From Lachnospiraceae bacterium (GTDB lineage: Bacteria; Bacillota; Clostridia; Lachnospirales; Lachnospiraceae): 64,000 nucleotides of DNA. Numbering within the stretch: position 1 is the first letter of the stretch; the number at the start of each line of letters is the position of its first letter. Made by a program: the position numbers and the translations under genes. Shown here piece after piece: positions 37,393 through 45,868 of the stretch. The stretch is from positions 1-64,000 of the forward strand of contig JAUNCZ010000003.1 of NCBI GenBank assembly GCA_030526405.1, given 5' to 3'. The notes below the pieces were generated by a model that was not told the DNA's origin, searched no databases, and saw nothing but the letters and a program-made list of their open reading frames with translations.

Positions 37393-39168
37393 CTACATAT
37401 CTATTTCCGGAAACTGTGCTCTGAGCTGCTCCAGTTCCTTCTTTTCCACCATCAGCTTCTGAAGACCTGCCAGATCTGTGAGAGGCAGTTCCGCAATCCT
37501 TGTCTTGATGCTCAGCTCCCTCATGTTGCAGACCACATCCCGAAGAGCCTTCTTTCGCTCCTCCGGAGTTTCCAGAGGCAGCACCGCGTGGAAAACCCCC
37601 GCCACCTCATTCTGGATGTCACCGTCCTCAAAGTGATTGATGATTCTGGCAGGATTGATCTCTCCCGCCTCAATCTGCTGAAACAGCATCTCTGCCACCT
37701 CCCGATACAGGGGATTACAAAAATGCTCCGTCTTCAGATTGGATCCCAGCTCCGTCAGGATACCGGGATAATTGCAGATCCAGGTAAGCATCAGCCTCTG
37801 TGCCGTGTCGGATCCGGAAACCTTCTCCTTCTTCGGCTTCTGCGGCCTTGTTTCCTCCGGCATCTGTCGGGAAACAGTTCCTTTCATTGCCAGTTTTCTG
37901 ATCTGCTGCTGCAGCATATCCTGAGAAATGCCGTAAATCCGGGAAATACTCTCGATATAGCTGCTGCGTTCTATCTCATCCTCAAAACGCAGAAGCCTTT
38001 CCGCTGTTTTGTGGAAGAAATCTGTTTTGCCCTGTGGATCCGTCATATCGTACTGCTCATACAGGATACGGATTTCAAAGAGAAAGCTGTTTTCTGCCTT
38101 CTCCAGACGGTCCTCAAAGGCCTCTCTGCCCTGATTCTGAATAAATTCATCCGGGTCCTTGTGTGGTCGAAGATCCACCACCTTTGTGCGAAGCCCTGCT
38201 GTTCTCAGCATGGGGATTGCTCGAAGAGCCGCCCTTACACCGGCCTCATCCATATCATAGATGATCAGCACATCATCGGTGTAGCGCTTCAGAAGAGAAG
38301 CCTGCTGAGAGGTAAGTGCTGTTCCCAGGGAAGCCACCGCATTGTTGAAGCCTGCCTGATGCATGGAAATCACATCCATGTAGCCCTCGCAGATGATGAG
38401 ATTCTTCTTTCTGGAGCTTCTGGCTATGTTCAGACCGTACAGGTTTCGACTCTTGTCAAAGACCTTTGTCTCCGGAGAGTTCAGGTACTTGGGCTTTGCA
38501 TCCCCCATTACACGGCCTCCAAATCCGATGACACGGCTGTTCACATCCATAATAGGATACATGACACGGTTCCAGAACTTATCTGTGACCCCTCGCCTCT
38601 CATCGATAATAAACAGACCTGAATCCTTCAGAAGCTCATCACTGTATCCCTCCTTTTTCAGGTACTGATACAGGCTGTTATTGAACTTATCTGCATAGCC
38701 GAGACCAAATTTCTGCATGATCTCATCGCTTAAACCTCTTCCCTTCAGATAATGAAGACCCTGGGCACCTGCAGGAGAACGGAGCTGACAGTAATAATAT
38801 CTGGCAGCCTTCTTGTTGATCTCAAGAAGCAATGCCTTTCGATCTGCCTCCGCCCTGGCCTCTCTGGAATATTCCACCTCCGGCAGCTGAATACCCGCCC
38901 GCTCAGCAAGGGCCTTCATGGCCTCCTGAAAGGAATAATTCTCATACTGCATCAGGAAAGTGAATACATTTCCTCCTGCCCCACAGCCGAAACAGTAATA
39001 CATCTGCTTACCGGGGCTGACAGAAAAGGATGGGGATTTTTCATTATGAAAAGGACATAATCCAAAATAGGAACTGCCCTTTCTCTGAAGCTTTACATAT
39101 TGCGAAACCACGTCAACGATATTGCTCCTTGAACGCACTTCTTCAATCAGATCGTCTGAATATCGCAC
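37393..39168 (-). CDS. dnaG: DNA primase
   Basis: 591 residues. Zinc finger CPFHNEKSPSFSVSPGK then CFGCGAGGNV (CHC2), TOPRIM core with IICEGYMDVISMHQAGF and VLIIYDMDEAG, and a C-terminal helicase-interaction domain. The start is a GTG at 39168, preceded by GAGGAAAGGAG. Makes RNA primers for replication; first gene of the dnaG-rpoD block. Confidence 0.96.
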   Translation of the reverse strand: MRYSDDLIEEVRSRSNIVDVVSQYVKLQRKGSSYFGLCPFHNEKSPSFSVSPGKQMYYCFGCGAGGNVFTFLMQYENYSFQEAMKALAERAGIQLPEVEYSREARAEADRKALLLEINKKAARYYYCQLRSPAGAQGLHYLKGRGLSDEIMQKFGLGYADKFNNSLYQYLKKEGYSDELLKDSGLFIIDERRGVTDKFWNRVMYPIMDVNSRVIGFGGRVMGDAKPKYLNSPETKVFDKSRNLYGLNIARSSRKKNLIICEGYMDVISMHQAGFNNAVASLGTALTSQQASLLKRYTDDVLIIYDMDEAGVRAALRAIPMLRTAGLRTKVVDLRPHKDPDEFIQNQGREAFEDRLEKAENSFLFEIRILYEQYDMTDPQGKTDFFHKTAERLLRFEDEIERSSYIESISRIYGISQDMLQQQIRKLAMKGTVSRQMPEETRPQKPKKEKVSGSDTAQRLMLTWICNYPGILTELGSNLKTEHFCNPLYREVAEMLFQQIEAGEINPARIINHFEDGDIQNEVAGVFHAVLPLETPEERKKALRDVVCNMRELSIKTRIAELPLTDLAGLQKLMVEKKELEQLRAQFPEIDM

Positions 39169-39287
39169 GGTGCGTGATCTCCTTTCCTCTAAAAAAGATA
39201 TCTCTAAGATAATATACGGGAAACAAAGGCATTTTCCTTTTTTTCACCGTTTTTTTGTATATATTTTTTGTTTTTTTCAGCCAATTG

Positions 39288-39372
39288 GCCGGATTTATCT
39301 CAGTCGAGATGTCAGCTAAAGCTGACCAGAATCCCGCGCCAGGTCTCCGCGAACGTCGACCTGAATCCCCCT
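39288..39372 (-). repeat. Intergenic hairpin repeat, GTCAGCTTTAGCTGAC family
   Basis: Minus strand contains GTCGACGTTCGCGGAGACC, then GATTCTGGTCAGCTTTAGC and a tail ACTGAGATAAAT. The perfect GTCAGCT-TT-AGCTGAC style stem is obvious. A related copy is at 45596-45655 on the plus strand, again between genes. Confidence 0.6.
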
Positions 39373-39379
39373 GAGAAGC

Positions 39380-39886
39380 CTAACGCTCCACTCGGTTCAT
39401 ATAGCGCTCCCAGTCCACTTCCACAGAAGAACAGCAGACCTGAAGCCAGTAGGAATCCCCCATTGTGAGAGTACCGTCACTGTCGTCTCCAAACTCAATT
39501 CCCAGAGAGTAGGTCATCTGCCCCTCCTCTGTATCTGCTTTTCTCTCTGCCGCAAAAAGGTACGCTCCCCTGCAGCTGTTCAGCAGCTCTTTCAGCTGTG
39601 CCTCTGTCAGTTCCTCATCCGGTACCTCCCTGAGCAACACACCGTCCGCATTAAAATAGCGGAAGCCCTCCTTCACCCCCTGAAGGATTTTTCCCTTCAC
39701 CAGATTGAGCTGTGCAGTATCCGCATAGCTGTCATAAAATCTGGAATTCTGGGAATTGGAACCCTTCACGATAAGGGCCTCAACCTCCAGCAGAATCCGC
39801 TGATCCCGCTGTTCAAAATGCGTGATCACAGCATCTCTGAAGGAGAAATTTTCCAGTTCATTTACAGAATGAAATTTCATATTCAT
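39380..39886 (-). CDS. Conserved hypothetical protein (DUF6145-like)
   Basis: 168 residues, soluble, no signal peptide. N-terminus MNMKFHSVNELENFSFRDAV, then an alternating beta pattern and IEFGDDSDGTLTMGDSYWLQ toward the end. AGGAGG precedes the start. I do not recognise a function. Stands alone between dnaG and the panF-type operon; its own stop is 8 bases from an intergenic repeat. Confidence 0.75.
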   Translation of the reverse strand: MNMKFHSVNELENFSFRDAVITHFEQRDQRILLEVEALIVKGSNSQNSRFYDSYADTAQLNLVKGKILQGVKEGFRYFNADGVLLREVPDEELTEAQLKELLNSCRGAYLFAAERKADTEEGQMTYSLGIEFGDDSDGTLTMGDSYWLQVCCSSVEVDWERYMNRVER

Positions 39887-39991
39887 CCTCCTGACCCTAA
39901 AAGATAGTGGATTCTATTATACATCTTTTCCCCCTCTTATGTCCAGCAAAAACCTTTGAGAACCTGGAAATTCCGGAGGATTTTCCATACA

Positions 39992-40072
39992 GAAAAAACG
40001 AGAGGCATCCATTGTAAAATACAACAGACACCTCTCGTTTTGGGAAGAGACTTAGCAGGACAGCCCCTTAAA
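39992..40072 (-). terminator. Double-hairpin terminator repeat after the symporter gene
   Basis: Minus strand GAGAGG...CCTCTC with ATTGT/ACAAT-like inner bases then six T; upstream a diverged GGGGCTGTCC...GTCTCTTCCC block. Third and most diverged copy of the 5214 and 15741 family. Confidence 0.75.
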
Positions 40073-40095
40073 AAAGCATAAAGTCCAAAACTCTG

Positions 40096-41577
40096 TCAGA
40101 AGCATTTGTCCAGAACATCCTGATCCAGACCCTTCTTTCCTGTAATGAGACCACTGACAAAATACAGAATACCACCGGCAAGGAGTCCCCACACAACTGC
40201 ATTGATGCCTGCCACCTTTACATTGTAATAGCAGAACACATACACAGCAGCTGCACCCAGAGAACTGATCACTGCAGCCTGCTTTGTGCCCTTTTTCCAG
40301 AAAAGTCCGCCCACCAGCGGCCAGAAGAAGGTACACTCCAGTCCACCCATGGCAAACAGGTTCAGGAAGAAGATGATATCCGGCGGGTCCATGGTCAGGA
40401 TCATCACCACAACACCAAGAACAGCTGTAAATGCCACGGAGAATTTCTTAACATTTCTGTTGTAGTTCTCCAGTTTCTTTAGATCATCCTTCACAATATA
40501 ATTTCTGTAGAGATCCTTCACAATTGCAGCAGAAGCCAGAATCAGAAGAGAGTCGGCTGTGGACATAACCGCTGCCATTGGCGCAGCCAGGAAAATTCCC
40601 GCAAGACCGATGGGCATGATCTGCTGAATGATGTATGGAATGAAATAATCCGAAGTTGGAAGTTCTGCTGTATCCACCAGTGCACCTGCCCAGGTTCCTG
40701 CCAGATGCATTCCCACAATTACAAAGCTGCAGGTAAGTGCACCGATCCACATGGCCTTATGAAGACTCTTTGTATCCTTAAAGCCCATGGAACGCACAGC
40801 AGTCTGGGGAAGACCGATGGTACCGAAACCTACCAGGATCCAGAAACTTACCAGAGTACCTGGCTGGTATTTTGCAAACAGGTTATCATAAACACCTGGG
40901 AGATTCTGCTGTAATCCTGCATCAATACCTGCCAGACCACCACCGGCCTTCAGAACAAAGAACAGGAACAGGAAGGTTCCGATGCACATAACAATACCCT
41001 GAATAGTATCTGTGATGGCCACTGCAGTAAATCCTCCGAAGGCTGTATAGGCAATTACAACCGCACCGAAGATCAGCAGTGAGGTTTTGAAGTCCAGTCC
41101 TGTGATGGAGGAGATCAGAGTTCCACCGCCTGTAAACTGGCTGATCATCTGTGCCACAAAGAAAAGCACCATCAGAACACTGGTAATGATAACCAGCGCA
41201 TCGCTCTTATATCGTGCCTTCAGATAGCCAACTACTGTAACAGAACCGGTTCTTCTGGAAACAATGGCCAGCTTATTTCCAAGAACACCCAGCACCAGAA
41301 AGGTAACCGGAACCTGCACAGCAGCGATCCAGGCCTGGGCATAACCATAGGTCAGACCGGCAGCACCGGGTCCTGATACAAAGGAGCTTACAGAGGTATA
41401 GGTGGCCATGGTGGTCATAGCCAGAACAAGTCCGCTCATTCCTCTTCCGCCGATGAAATACTTCTTTTCCGAAGAAAGACTGTTGGCCGCTCTGCGGCTT
41501 CCAAGAATTCCGATCACTGCATTAAATGCCAGATAAACAATAAAGATCGAGAGGATCACAATCTGATTGGTGGTCAT
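40096..41577 (-). CDS. panF: Sodium:solute symporter, pantothenate (PanF) type
   Basis: 493 residues with about 13 hydrophobic segments. The SSS family signature region around GGFTAVAITDTIQGIVMCIG and FGTIGLPQTAVRSMGFKDTK resembles PanF. The small membrane partner upstream (YhdT type) supports this, as yhdT-panF is a known pair. MTTNQIVILS is chosen as start, one base after the partner stop; GAGGAGGG lies in the end of the partner gene. Imports pantothenate with sodium; proline or other solutes are alternatives. Confidence 0.83.
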   Translation of the reverse strand: MTTNQIVILSIFIVYLAFNAVIGILGSRRAANSLSSEKKYFIGGRGMSGLVLAMTTMATYTSVSSFVSGPGAAGLTYGYAQAWIAAVQVPVTFLVLGVLGNKLAIVSRRTGSVTVVGYLKARYKSDALVIITSVLMVLFFVAQMISQFTGGGTLISSITGLDFKTSLLIFGAVVIAYTAFGGFTAVAITDTIQGIVMCIGTFLFLFFVLKAGGGLAGIDAGLQQNLPGVYDNLFAKYQPGTLVSFWILVGFGTIGLPQTAVRSMGFKDTKSLHKAMWIGALTCSFVIVGMHLAGTWAGALVDTAELPTSDYFIPYIIQQIMPIGLAGIFLAAPMAAVMSTADSLLILASAAIVKDLYRNYIVKDDLKKLENYNRNVKKFSVAFTAVLGVVVMILTMDPPDIIFFLNLFAMGGLECTFFWPLVGGLFWKKGTKQAAVISSLGAAAVYVFCYYNVKVAGINAVVWGLLAGGILYFVSGLITGKKGLDQDVLDKCF

Positions 41578-41578
41578 A

Positions 41579-41845
41579 TCAGTTCTTTCCCTCCTCTTCT
41601 TCATCATACTCGAAGTCCACGAACACCTTCTTAAGAAGGAAGCCCACACCTGCGAGAGCAATTACAATGGTTCCAAAGACAGATACACTGAACCATGCCG
41701 GCATTCCAAGAAAATACAGACCGGTTCCGTTCAGTGCAAAGGCAGTAATGATGTGCCACGCACAGCAGATTGCCACCACCAGTAAAGTGGCCCGGATTTC
41801 CCGAACACACTGCTGGTGTTTCTCTTGTTTTGTGAGTTTTTTCAT
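41579..41845 (-). CDS. yhdT: YhdT-family small membrane protein
   Basis: 88 residues with two hydrophobic segments (ATLLVVAICCAWHIITAFAL and FSVSVFGTIVIALAGVGFLL) and a charged C-tail rich in Asp/Glu. It matches DUF997/YhdT, normally next to panF. MKKLTKQEKH follows TAAGGAG. Role unknown; perhaps assembly or stability of the symporter. Confidence 0.82.
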   Translation of the reverse strand: MKKLTKQEKHQQCVREIRATLLVVAICCAWHIITAFALNGTGLYFLGMPAWFSVSVFGTIVIALAGVGFLLKKVFVDFEYDEEEEGKN

Positions 41846-42176
41846 TGTTTGGTTTCTCCTTACTTTAGGGTCAGATTCCACAACCAAAGCCCCTCAGCAT
41901 CCACACAGGAATTCTGATCAACGGAAATAGGCTTTGTCCCCCTGTATTCTGTACAGAGCCACGGATACCTGCCAGGGTCAGTATACTATTATTCCTTCAA
42001 TTCTGTATACAGAAAAATGAAAAACAGCAGGCAGAATCGCTTCCATTCTGCTACAATATACTCAGATGATTCAGGTCCAACGCAAAGGAGACCTGGCACC
42101 CGATGCTTGTCTGTATCCCGTCTTCAGAGGCGGAAGCATGTATCATCCAGATCAAGAAAAACAGGAGGATTATCCC
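41846..42176. other. 331-base gap between divergent yhdT and moaE-like genes
   Basis: AT-rich sequence with GTATACTATTATTCC and CTGTATACAG (palindrome at about 42004-42013), plausible promoter or operator material for the divergent genes. No hexamer pair has a convincing spacer, and no RNA gene is visible. Confidence 0.4.
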
Positions 42177-42575
42177 ATGACCAAAAAAACACCGCCTTCC
42201 ATGGATCTCTGGCTGAAGGAGGCAAAACAGCACGAAAGCGCACCAAAGATCGGCATGTATCTCACCCACAACGGAATTGTCCGTCAGAGCGCCCGGGCAA
42301 AGGTACGTCTGGGGGATCAGGATGCAGCCCCTGTCTCAGGCATGCTATTCTCCTATGATCAGGAAAAGGTGGATCAGATCATTCAGGAAACCTACGCCCA
42401 GGAGGGTATCTACTACATCCGTGTCTGGCTGAATGAGGGCCAGCTGGAGGTGGGGGATGATATCATGTTCGTTCTCATTGGCGGAGATATCCGTCCCCAT
42501 GTAATCGATGCACTTCAGTATCTGGTGGGCCGCATCAAAACAGAGTGTGTGGTTGAAACAGAACTGCATCAGTAG
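42177..42575 (+). CDS. Orphan MoaE-like protein
   Basis: 132 residues. The C-terminal half follows the MoaE pattern: YYIRVWLNEGQLEVGDDIM, IGGDIRPHVIDALQYLVGRI, KTE. The Lys of the RLK/RIK motif is kept, but the second catalytic Lys of the usual WKKE tail is absent (ECVVETELHQ). No other molybdopterin genes are near. It could be a divergent molybdopterin synthase large subunit or a re-purposed relative. The ATG at 42177 has ACAGGAGG upstream; an upstream in-frame ATG has none. Confidence 0.6.
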   Translation: MTKKTPPSMDLWLKEAKQHESAPKIGMYLTHNGIVRQSARAKVRLGDQDAAPVSGMLFSYDQEKVDQIIQETYAQEGIYYIRVWLNEGQLEVGDDIMFVLIGGDIRPHVIDALQYLVGRIKTECVVETELHQ

Positions 42576-42576
42576 G

Positions 42577-42630
42577 ACAGGCACAGAGTCCGTGCTTCCA
42601 CGAGACCTTGGCGACTGCCGCGAAAAAGCA
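42577..42630 (+). repeat. Partial GAGACCCTGGCG-family repeat
   Basis: CACGAGACCTTGGCGACTGC then CGCGAAAAAGC, starting two bases after the MoaE-like stop. Shorter than the copies at 5138 and 28120. Confidence 0.55.
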
Positions 42631-42631
42631 A

Positions 42632-42667
42632 GGGGCCATCGCAACAACCGCTGCGATGACCCCTTTT
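42632..42667 (+). terminator. Rho-independent terminator after the MoaE-like gene
   Basis: AGGGGCCATCGCA, ACAACC, TGCGATGACCCCTTTT. Lies between convergent genes. Confidence 0.8.
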
Positions 42668-42712
42668 CCATGGATCCTGTCTTAAAGATCAGAATCCCCT
42701 AACAGTATTCTC

Positions 42713-43765
42713 TTAGAACATTACATTGATAGGAAGACGAGCTCCATCCAGCTCCTCCTGAGTACAGCCATATTTCTCAATATTGATCTTATCAATATCA
42801 CCCCACAGCTCCTGGTATACTCCAGGGAATACAGAGCCAGGACCACCCTGTGCAATACAAGGGATAAATGCCTTGTCACCGCACTCCTCAATGGTCTTTC
42901 TTACAACTTCCTCACAGTTCTCCTTTGTCCATCCGTCATAATCAACCAGATGATTCTCAATGCCGCCCATGAAAGTGATCTTATCACCATATTTTTTAAT
43001 CAGCTCAGGCAGATTGTTGGTGGAGAAGCAGCCCTGCCATACATCAATTCCCATCTCGATCATATCCGGAACGAAGGTAGCTGCATAGGAATCAGAATGA
43101 TGGAATACATATTTCACACCATGATCATGGTAGTATCCATAAATCTCTTTATAAGGCTCCACATAGAACTCCTCAAACATATCAACGCTCATGAAAGTGC
43201 TCTTCTGGCTGCCCCAGTCATCGTGGTGGAAGATTGCTTCCGGTTTCAGATGGGTACAGATTCCTTCAGCCAGCTCCAGCTCAAAATCCACCAGCATCTT
43301 GATCATATCCTTCAGTTCATCCGGTGACTCATACATCGCCATCATGGTATTCTCGATCTTACACATATGATGACACTGCTCAAACAGTCCAGGTGCTACG
43401 AAGGTAGCCTTCATGGATTTCTCACCGTCCACAGCATCGTACATCTCCTTGCAGATTCCCCACTGCTCATCCGTAAACTTCAGAGAAGGAACCTTAACAT
43501 AATCCTGCCAGTGATCAATATCCTTTACCAGCAGATGTGCATCATCATGGAGTGGAAAACCACCCGGAGTATTCTCCGGAAATGCATTATATACGCCCCA
43601 TGCATTTGGAATTGCCTGCTCAATGGAAGTACCTTTCTGAACCAGCGGACTGCTGAACATCATAAATGGGTGGAAAAGAAGGGACAGACCCTCATACTGG
43701 TTTACCAGTCGATCCGGTGTTCCGTGCTCAATAACCTGAATCATATTCTCTCTTGCTGTTAACAT
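42713..43765 (-). CDS. Uroporphyrinogen decarboxylase-family (corrinoid) methyltransferase-like protein
   Basis: 350 residues of the URO-D superfamily (MtaA/CmuA-type). FHHDDWGSQKSTFMS and KYVFHHSDSYAATFVPDM hold the His/Asp positions often involved in zinc and methyl-cobamide handling. True UroD is unlikely, as no haem genes are near. Family relatives move methyl groups between corrinoid proteins and thiols, but no corrinoid protein gene is adjacent. MLTARENMIQ follows AACAGGAGG. The divergent PucR-type regulator at 44095 probably controls it. Confidence 0.78.
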   Translation of the reverse strand: MLTARENMIQVIEHGTPDRLVNQYEGLSLLFHPFMMFSSPLVQKGTSIEQAIPNAWGVYNAFPENTPGGFPLHDDAHLLVKDIDHWQDYVKVPSLKFTDEQWGICKEMYDAVDGEKSMKATFVAPGLFEQCHHMCKIENTMMAMYESPDELKDMIKMLVDFELELAEGICTHLKPEAIFHHDDWGSQKSTFMSVDMFEEFYVEPYKEIYGYYHDHGVKYVFHHSDSYAATFVPDMIEMGIDVWQGCFSTNNLPELIKKYGDKITFMGGIENHLVDYDGWTKENCEEVVRKTIEECGDKAFIPCIAQGGPGSVFPGVYQELWGDIDKINIEKYGCTQEELDGARLPINVMF

Positions 43766-44094
43766 GTTTTTTCCTCCTGTTTTTCTCTCTTTTTTCCGCT
43801 TACTCAATACGCACCTGAGATCCGGCACACGTATCCATTCTCAAACCCTGCGCATCTTTATACTAAGGATAATACAGACAGTGCCCAAAATGAATGTTCC
43901 ACCGATACAAACAAAGGATTTTCCCACCCGTCTTTTTTGTACTTATAGCACAAAAACATTTTCTTTTTCTTATCTTTCCCGTACAATAGTACCAGATACC
44001 CCCTTGCCAGGGACCAGAACCTGCAGCAATGACAAAACATGGATTGTCACAGGCTTCTGCAAGTTGTTAAAAGGGGCTGTGAAAGGAGATTTGT
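43766..44094. other. Divergent control region, 329 bases
   Basis: Lies between the URO-D-family gene and the PucR-type regulator. On the minus strand TTGGGC, 17 bases, TAGTAT (near 43860-43890) is a possible promoter for the methyltransferase-like gene. On the plus strand TTTTCT, 17 bases, TACAAT (43961-43989) is a weak one for the regulator. No other structure seen. Confidence 0.35.
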
Positions 44095-45528
44095 ATGAAA
44101 CTCAGCATGTGGATGATTGCCAACAGGCTCTCATCAATCCTTGACCTGGAAACCAATATCAGTCTGGAGGCCAGGCCTGTATTGAACAGTGCCCGTCTTG
44201 TCTATGCCACCAACTGTGTCCATCTCTACGAAGAAAAAGATTCCATTATCTGTAACGGAGAGGGGGATATCATTCGGATCCATGATCTTTCCCTGAAGGA
44301 AGCATTTGAGATTGTGCAGGGCGTGTTTGATTATTATCAGGACTGGGAAAGCCAGATTCTGGAGGATATTCAGAAAAAAAACTTTCAGTCCATGGTGGAC
44401 CGATGCCATATTCTGTTTCAGAATCCCCTTCTTCTGATGAATGCCAACTATTATGTGCTTGCCATGAGTTCCTTCTACGGGCCGCAGGATGTGGATGATG
44501 AATGGGCCTATCTCCAGCGTTACGGCTACTCATCCCCGGTCAGTGTCCGACAGATGCGCCAGGATCTTTCCGTCAATATGGAGGACTTCGATTATCAGAC
44601 CTACCAATATCGTTCTGTACCCAGTCTTAAATATGGAGGCATCACGGTAAATCTTCGTTTCAACACCATCAGCTGCGGACGGATTACCGTACTGTCAAAA
44701 AACAGAGAGCTGAATCCGGGAGACTACCAGCTTCTCATGCGCCTGGCAACCTATCTGGAGCCGGTACTCAGCATGGACGCTCAGGATGAAGCCCTGGGCT
44801 GCAATCTCTTCTACAATATGATTTTCAAGGGAATCTATACCCTGCAGGAGCTGGAGCTTCAGATGGAATACATGCAATGGAGCAAAAAAGACAGCTTTCA
44901 GGTTGCTGTTCTGCAGACCACTCACAGATACTACCCTGACAATCAGCTGGTGATGCGTACCCTTCAGAATCTCCTTCCAAATGCTGTGGTACTGTCCGGC
45001 AATCAACAGATTGTACTGCTGTCCAATCATGAGTTGTCAGAAAACCTCTCATTTCTGGAATATTACCATCAATATCTTGCAAAGGAAGGGTTCCGAATCG
45101 GCTTCAGTCTGTACCTGAATGATTACAGACAGGCTGCCAGTCTGTATCGGCAGGCATCCCATGCCCTGTCCTATGCCCATACCTACCTTCCAGAAGAACA
45201 GCTCTGCTATTTTCACACCTTCGCAGTGTATTATATTCTGGATACCCCCTATGTGGCAGAACGCCTTCAGGCCTGTCATCCGGTGATCAGAAAGCTCTGG
45301 AAGGATAAGCAGGAGCATCAGGATACGCTCTATGACACTCTGAAGCAGTATCTGGATCAGGAGCGTTCTCTGATCAGAACAGCCGAAAAGCTGTTCACCC
45401 ACAAAAACACTATTCTGTATCGTCTGAAGAAAATCAGTACCCTGCTGAAGGACAATCTGGATGATCCCGCCAGCCGCTATTATATCCGCCTGTCCATGCA
45501 ATGTCTGGAGATGACAAAAACGATCTGA
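44095..45528 (+). CDS. PucR/CdaR-type transcriptional regulator
   Basis: 477 residues. The C-terminal helix-turn-helix (SLIRTAEKLFTHKNTILYRL, then KKISTLL) is the HTH_30 domain; the middle has a GGDEF-like fold region typical of the family; N-terminal 200 residues probably sense a ligand. GAAAGGAG precedes the ATG. Divergent from the URO-D-family gene, its likely target. Confidence 0.8.
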   Translation: MKLSMWMIANRLSSILDLETNISLEARPVLNSARLVYATNCVHLYEEKDSIICNGEGDIIRIHDLSLKEAFEIVQGVFDYYQDWESQILEDIQKKNFQSMVDRCHILFQNPLLLMNANYYVLAMSSFYGPQDVDDEWAYLQRYGYSSPVSVRQMRQDLSVNMEDFDYQTYQYRSVPSLKYGGITVNLRFNTISCGRITVLSKNRELNPGDYQLLMRLATYLEPVLSMDAQDEALGCNLFYNMIFKGIYTLQELELQMEYMQWSKKDSFQVAVLQTTHRYYPDNQLVMRTLQNLLPNAVVLSGNQQIVLLSNHELSENLSFLEYYHQYLAKEGFRIGFSLYLNDYRQAASLYRQASHALSYAHTYLPEEQLCYFHTFAVYYILDTPYVAERLQACHPVIRKLWKDKQEHQDTLYDTLKQYLDQERSLIRTAEKLFTHKNTILYRLKKISTLLKDNLDDPASRYYIRLSMQCLEMTKTI

Positions 45529-45595
45529 TGAACAGGGATTCTGAAAAGGACCAAAGTGCGTTTTCAACACGCTCTCCCAGACAGAATTCAGCTTC

Positions 45596-45655
45596 AAGTC
45601 GACGCTTGCGGAGACTTGGCGCGCGATTCTGGTCAGCTTTAGCTGACATCTTCCT
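45596..45655 (+). repeat. Intergenic hairpin repeat, GTCAGCTTTAGCTGAC family
   Basis: GTCGACGCTTGCGGAGACTT then GGCGCGCGATTCTGGTCAGC then TTTAGCTGACATCTTCC. About 80 percent like the reverse complement of 39288-39372 by eye. GCGATTCT pairs again with AGAATCGC just downstream. Confidence 0.6.
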
Positions 45656-45685
45656 ATCAGAATCGCTGCGCATCCTCGCGGAGCG

Positions 45686-45777
45686 TTTTATCTCAGTCGG
45701 AGATTGGACTCCCACTGAGACTAATTTGTCAGTGCTCACCACCTGTAGAGGCGGGAGTCTTCTCCACTGAGATAAAA
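45686..45777. repeat. 92-bp element with 12-bp terminal inverted repeats
   Basis: TTTTATCTCAGT (45686-45697) and ACTGAGATAAAA (45766-45777) are perfect inverted ends; inside, GACTCCC (45707-45713) pairs with GGGAGTC (45753-45759). The right 64 bases are the repeat also found at the end of ppk (20296-20359). No ORF. Together with the neighbour repeat and the terminator it fills the 340-base gap 45529-45868. Confidence 0.75.
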
Positions 45778-45819
45778 AAGGTCTGTGTCCGTGACGATTA
45801 CCAGTCACGGACACAGACC
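45774..45819 (-). terminator. Rho-independent terminator after the SH3-domain gene
   Basis: GGTCTGTGTCCGTGAC and GTCACGGACACAGACC form a perfect 16-bp stem with an eight-base loop; the minus strand then has TTTTTT. It ends the 45869-46735 gene. Confidence 0.9.
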
Positions 45820-45868
45820 TGAATCCCACGCCAGTTCTCCAACCACATGGACTTATCTGCTTTCCCTG

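Noticed and set aside
37204..38622. 472-codon plus-strand frame
   Set aside because: Opposite dnaG and rpoD, both certain genes; no recognisable domain.
42713..43765. True uroporphyrinogen decarboxylase (hemE)
   Set aside because: Family match only; no haem or cobalamin synthesis genes nearby and the surrounding regulator suggests a catabolic role.
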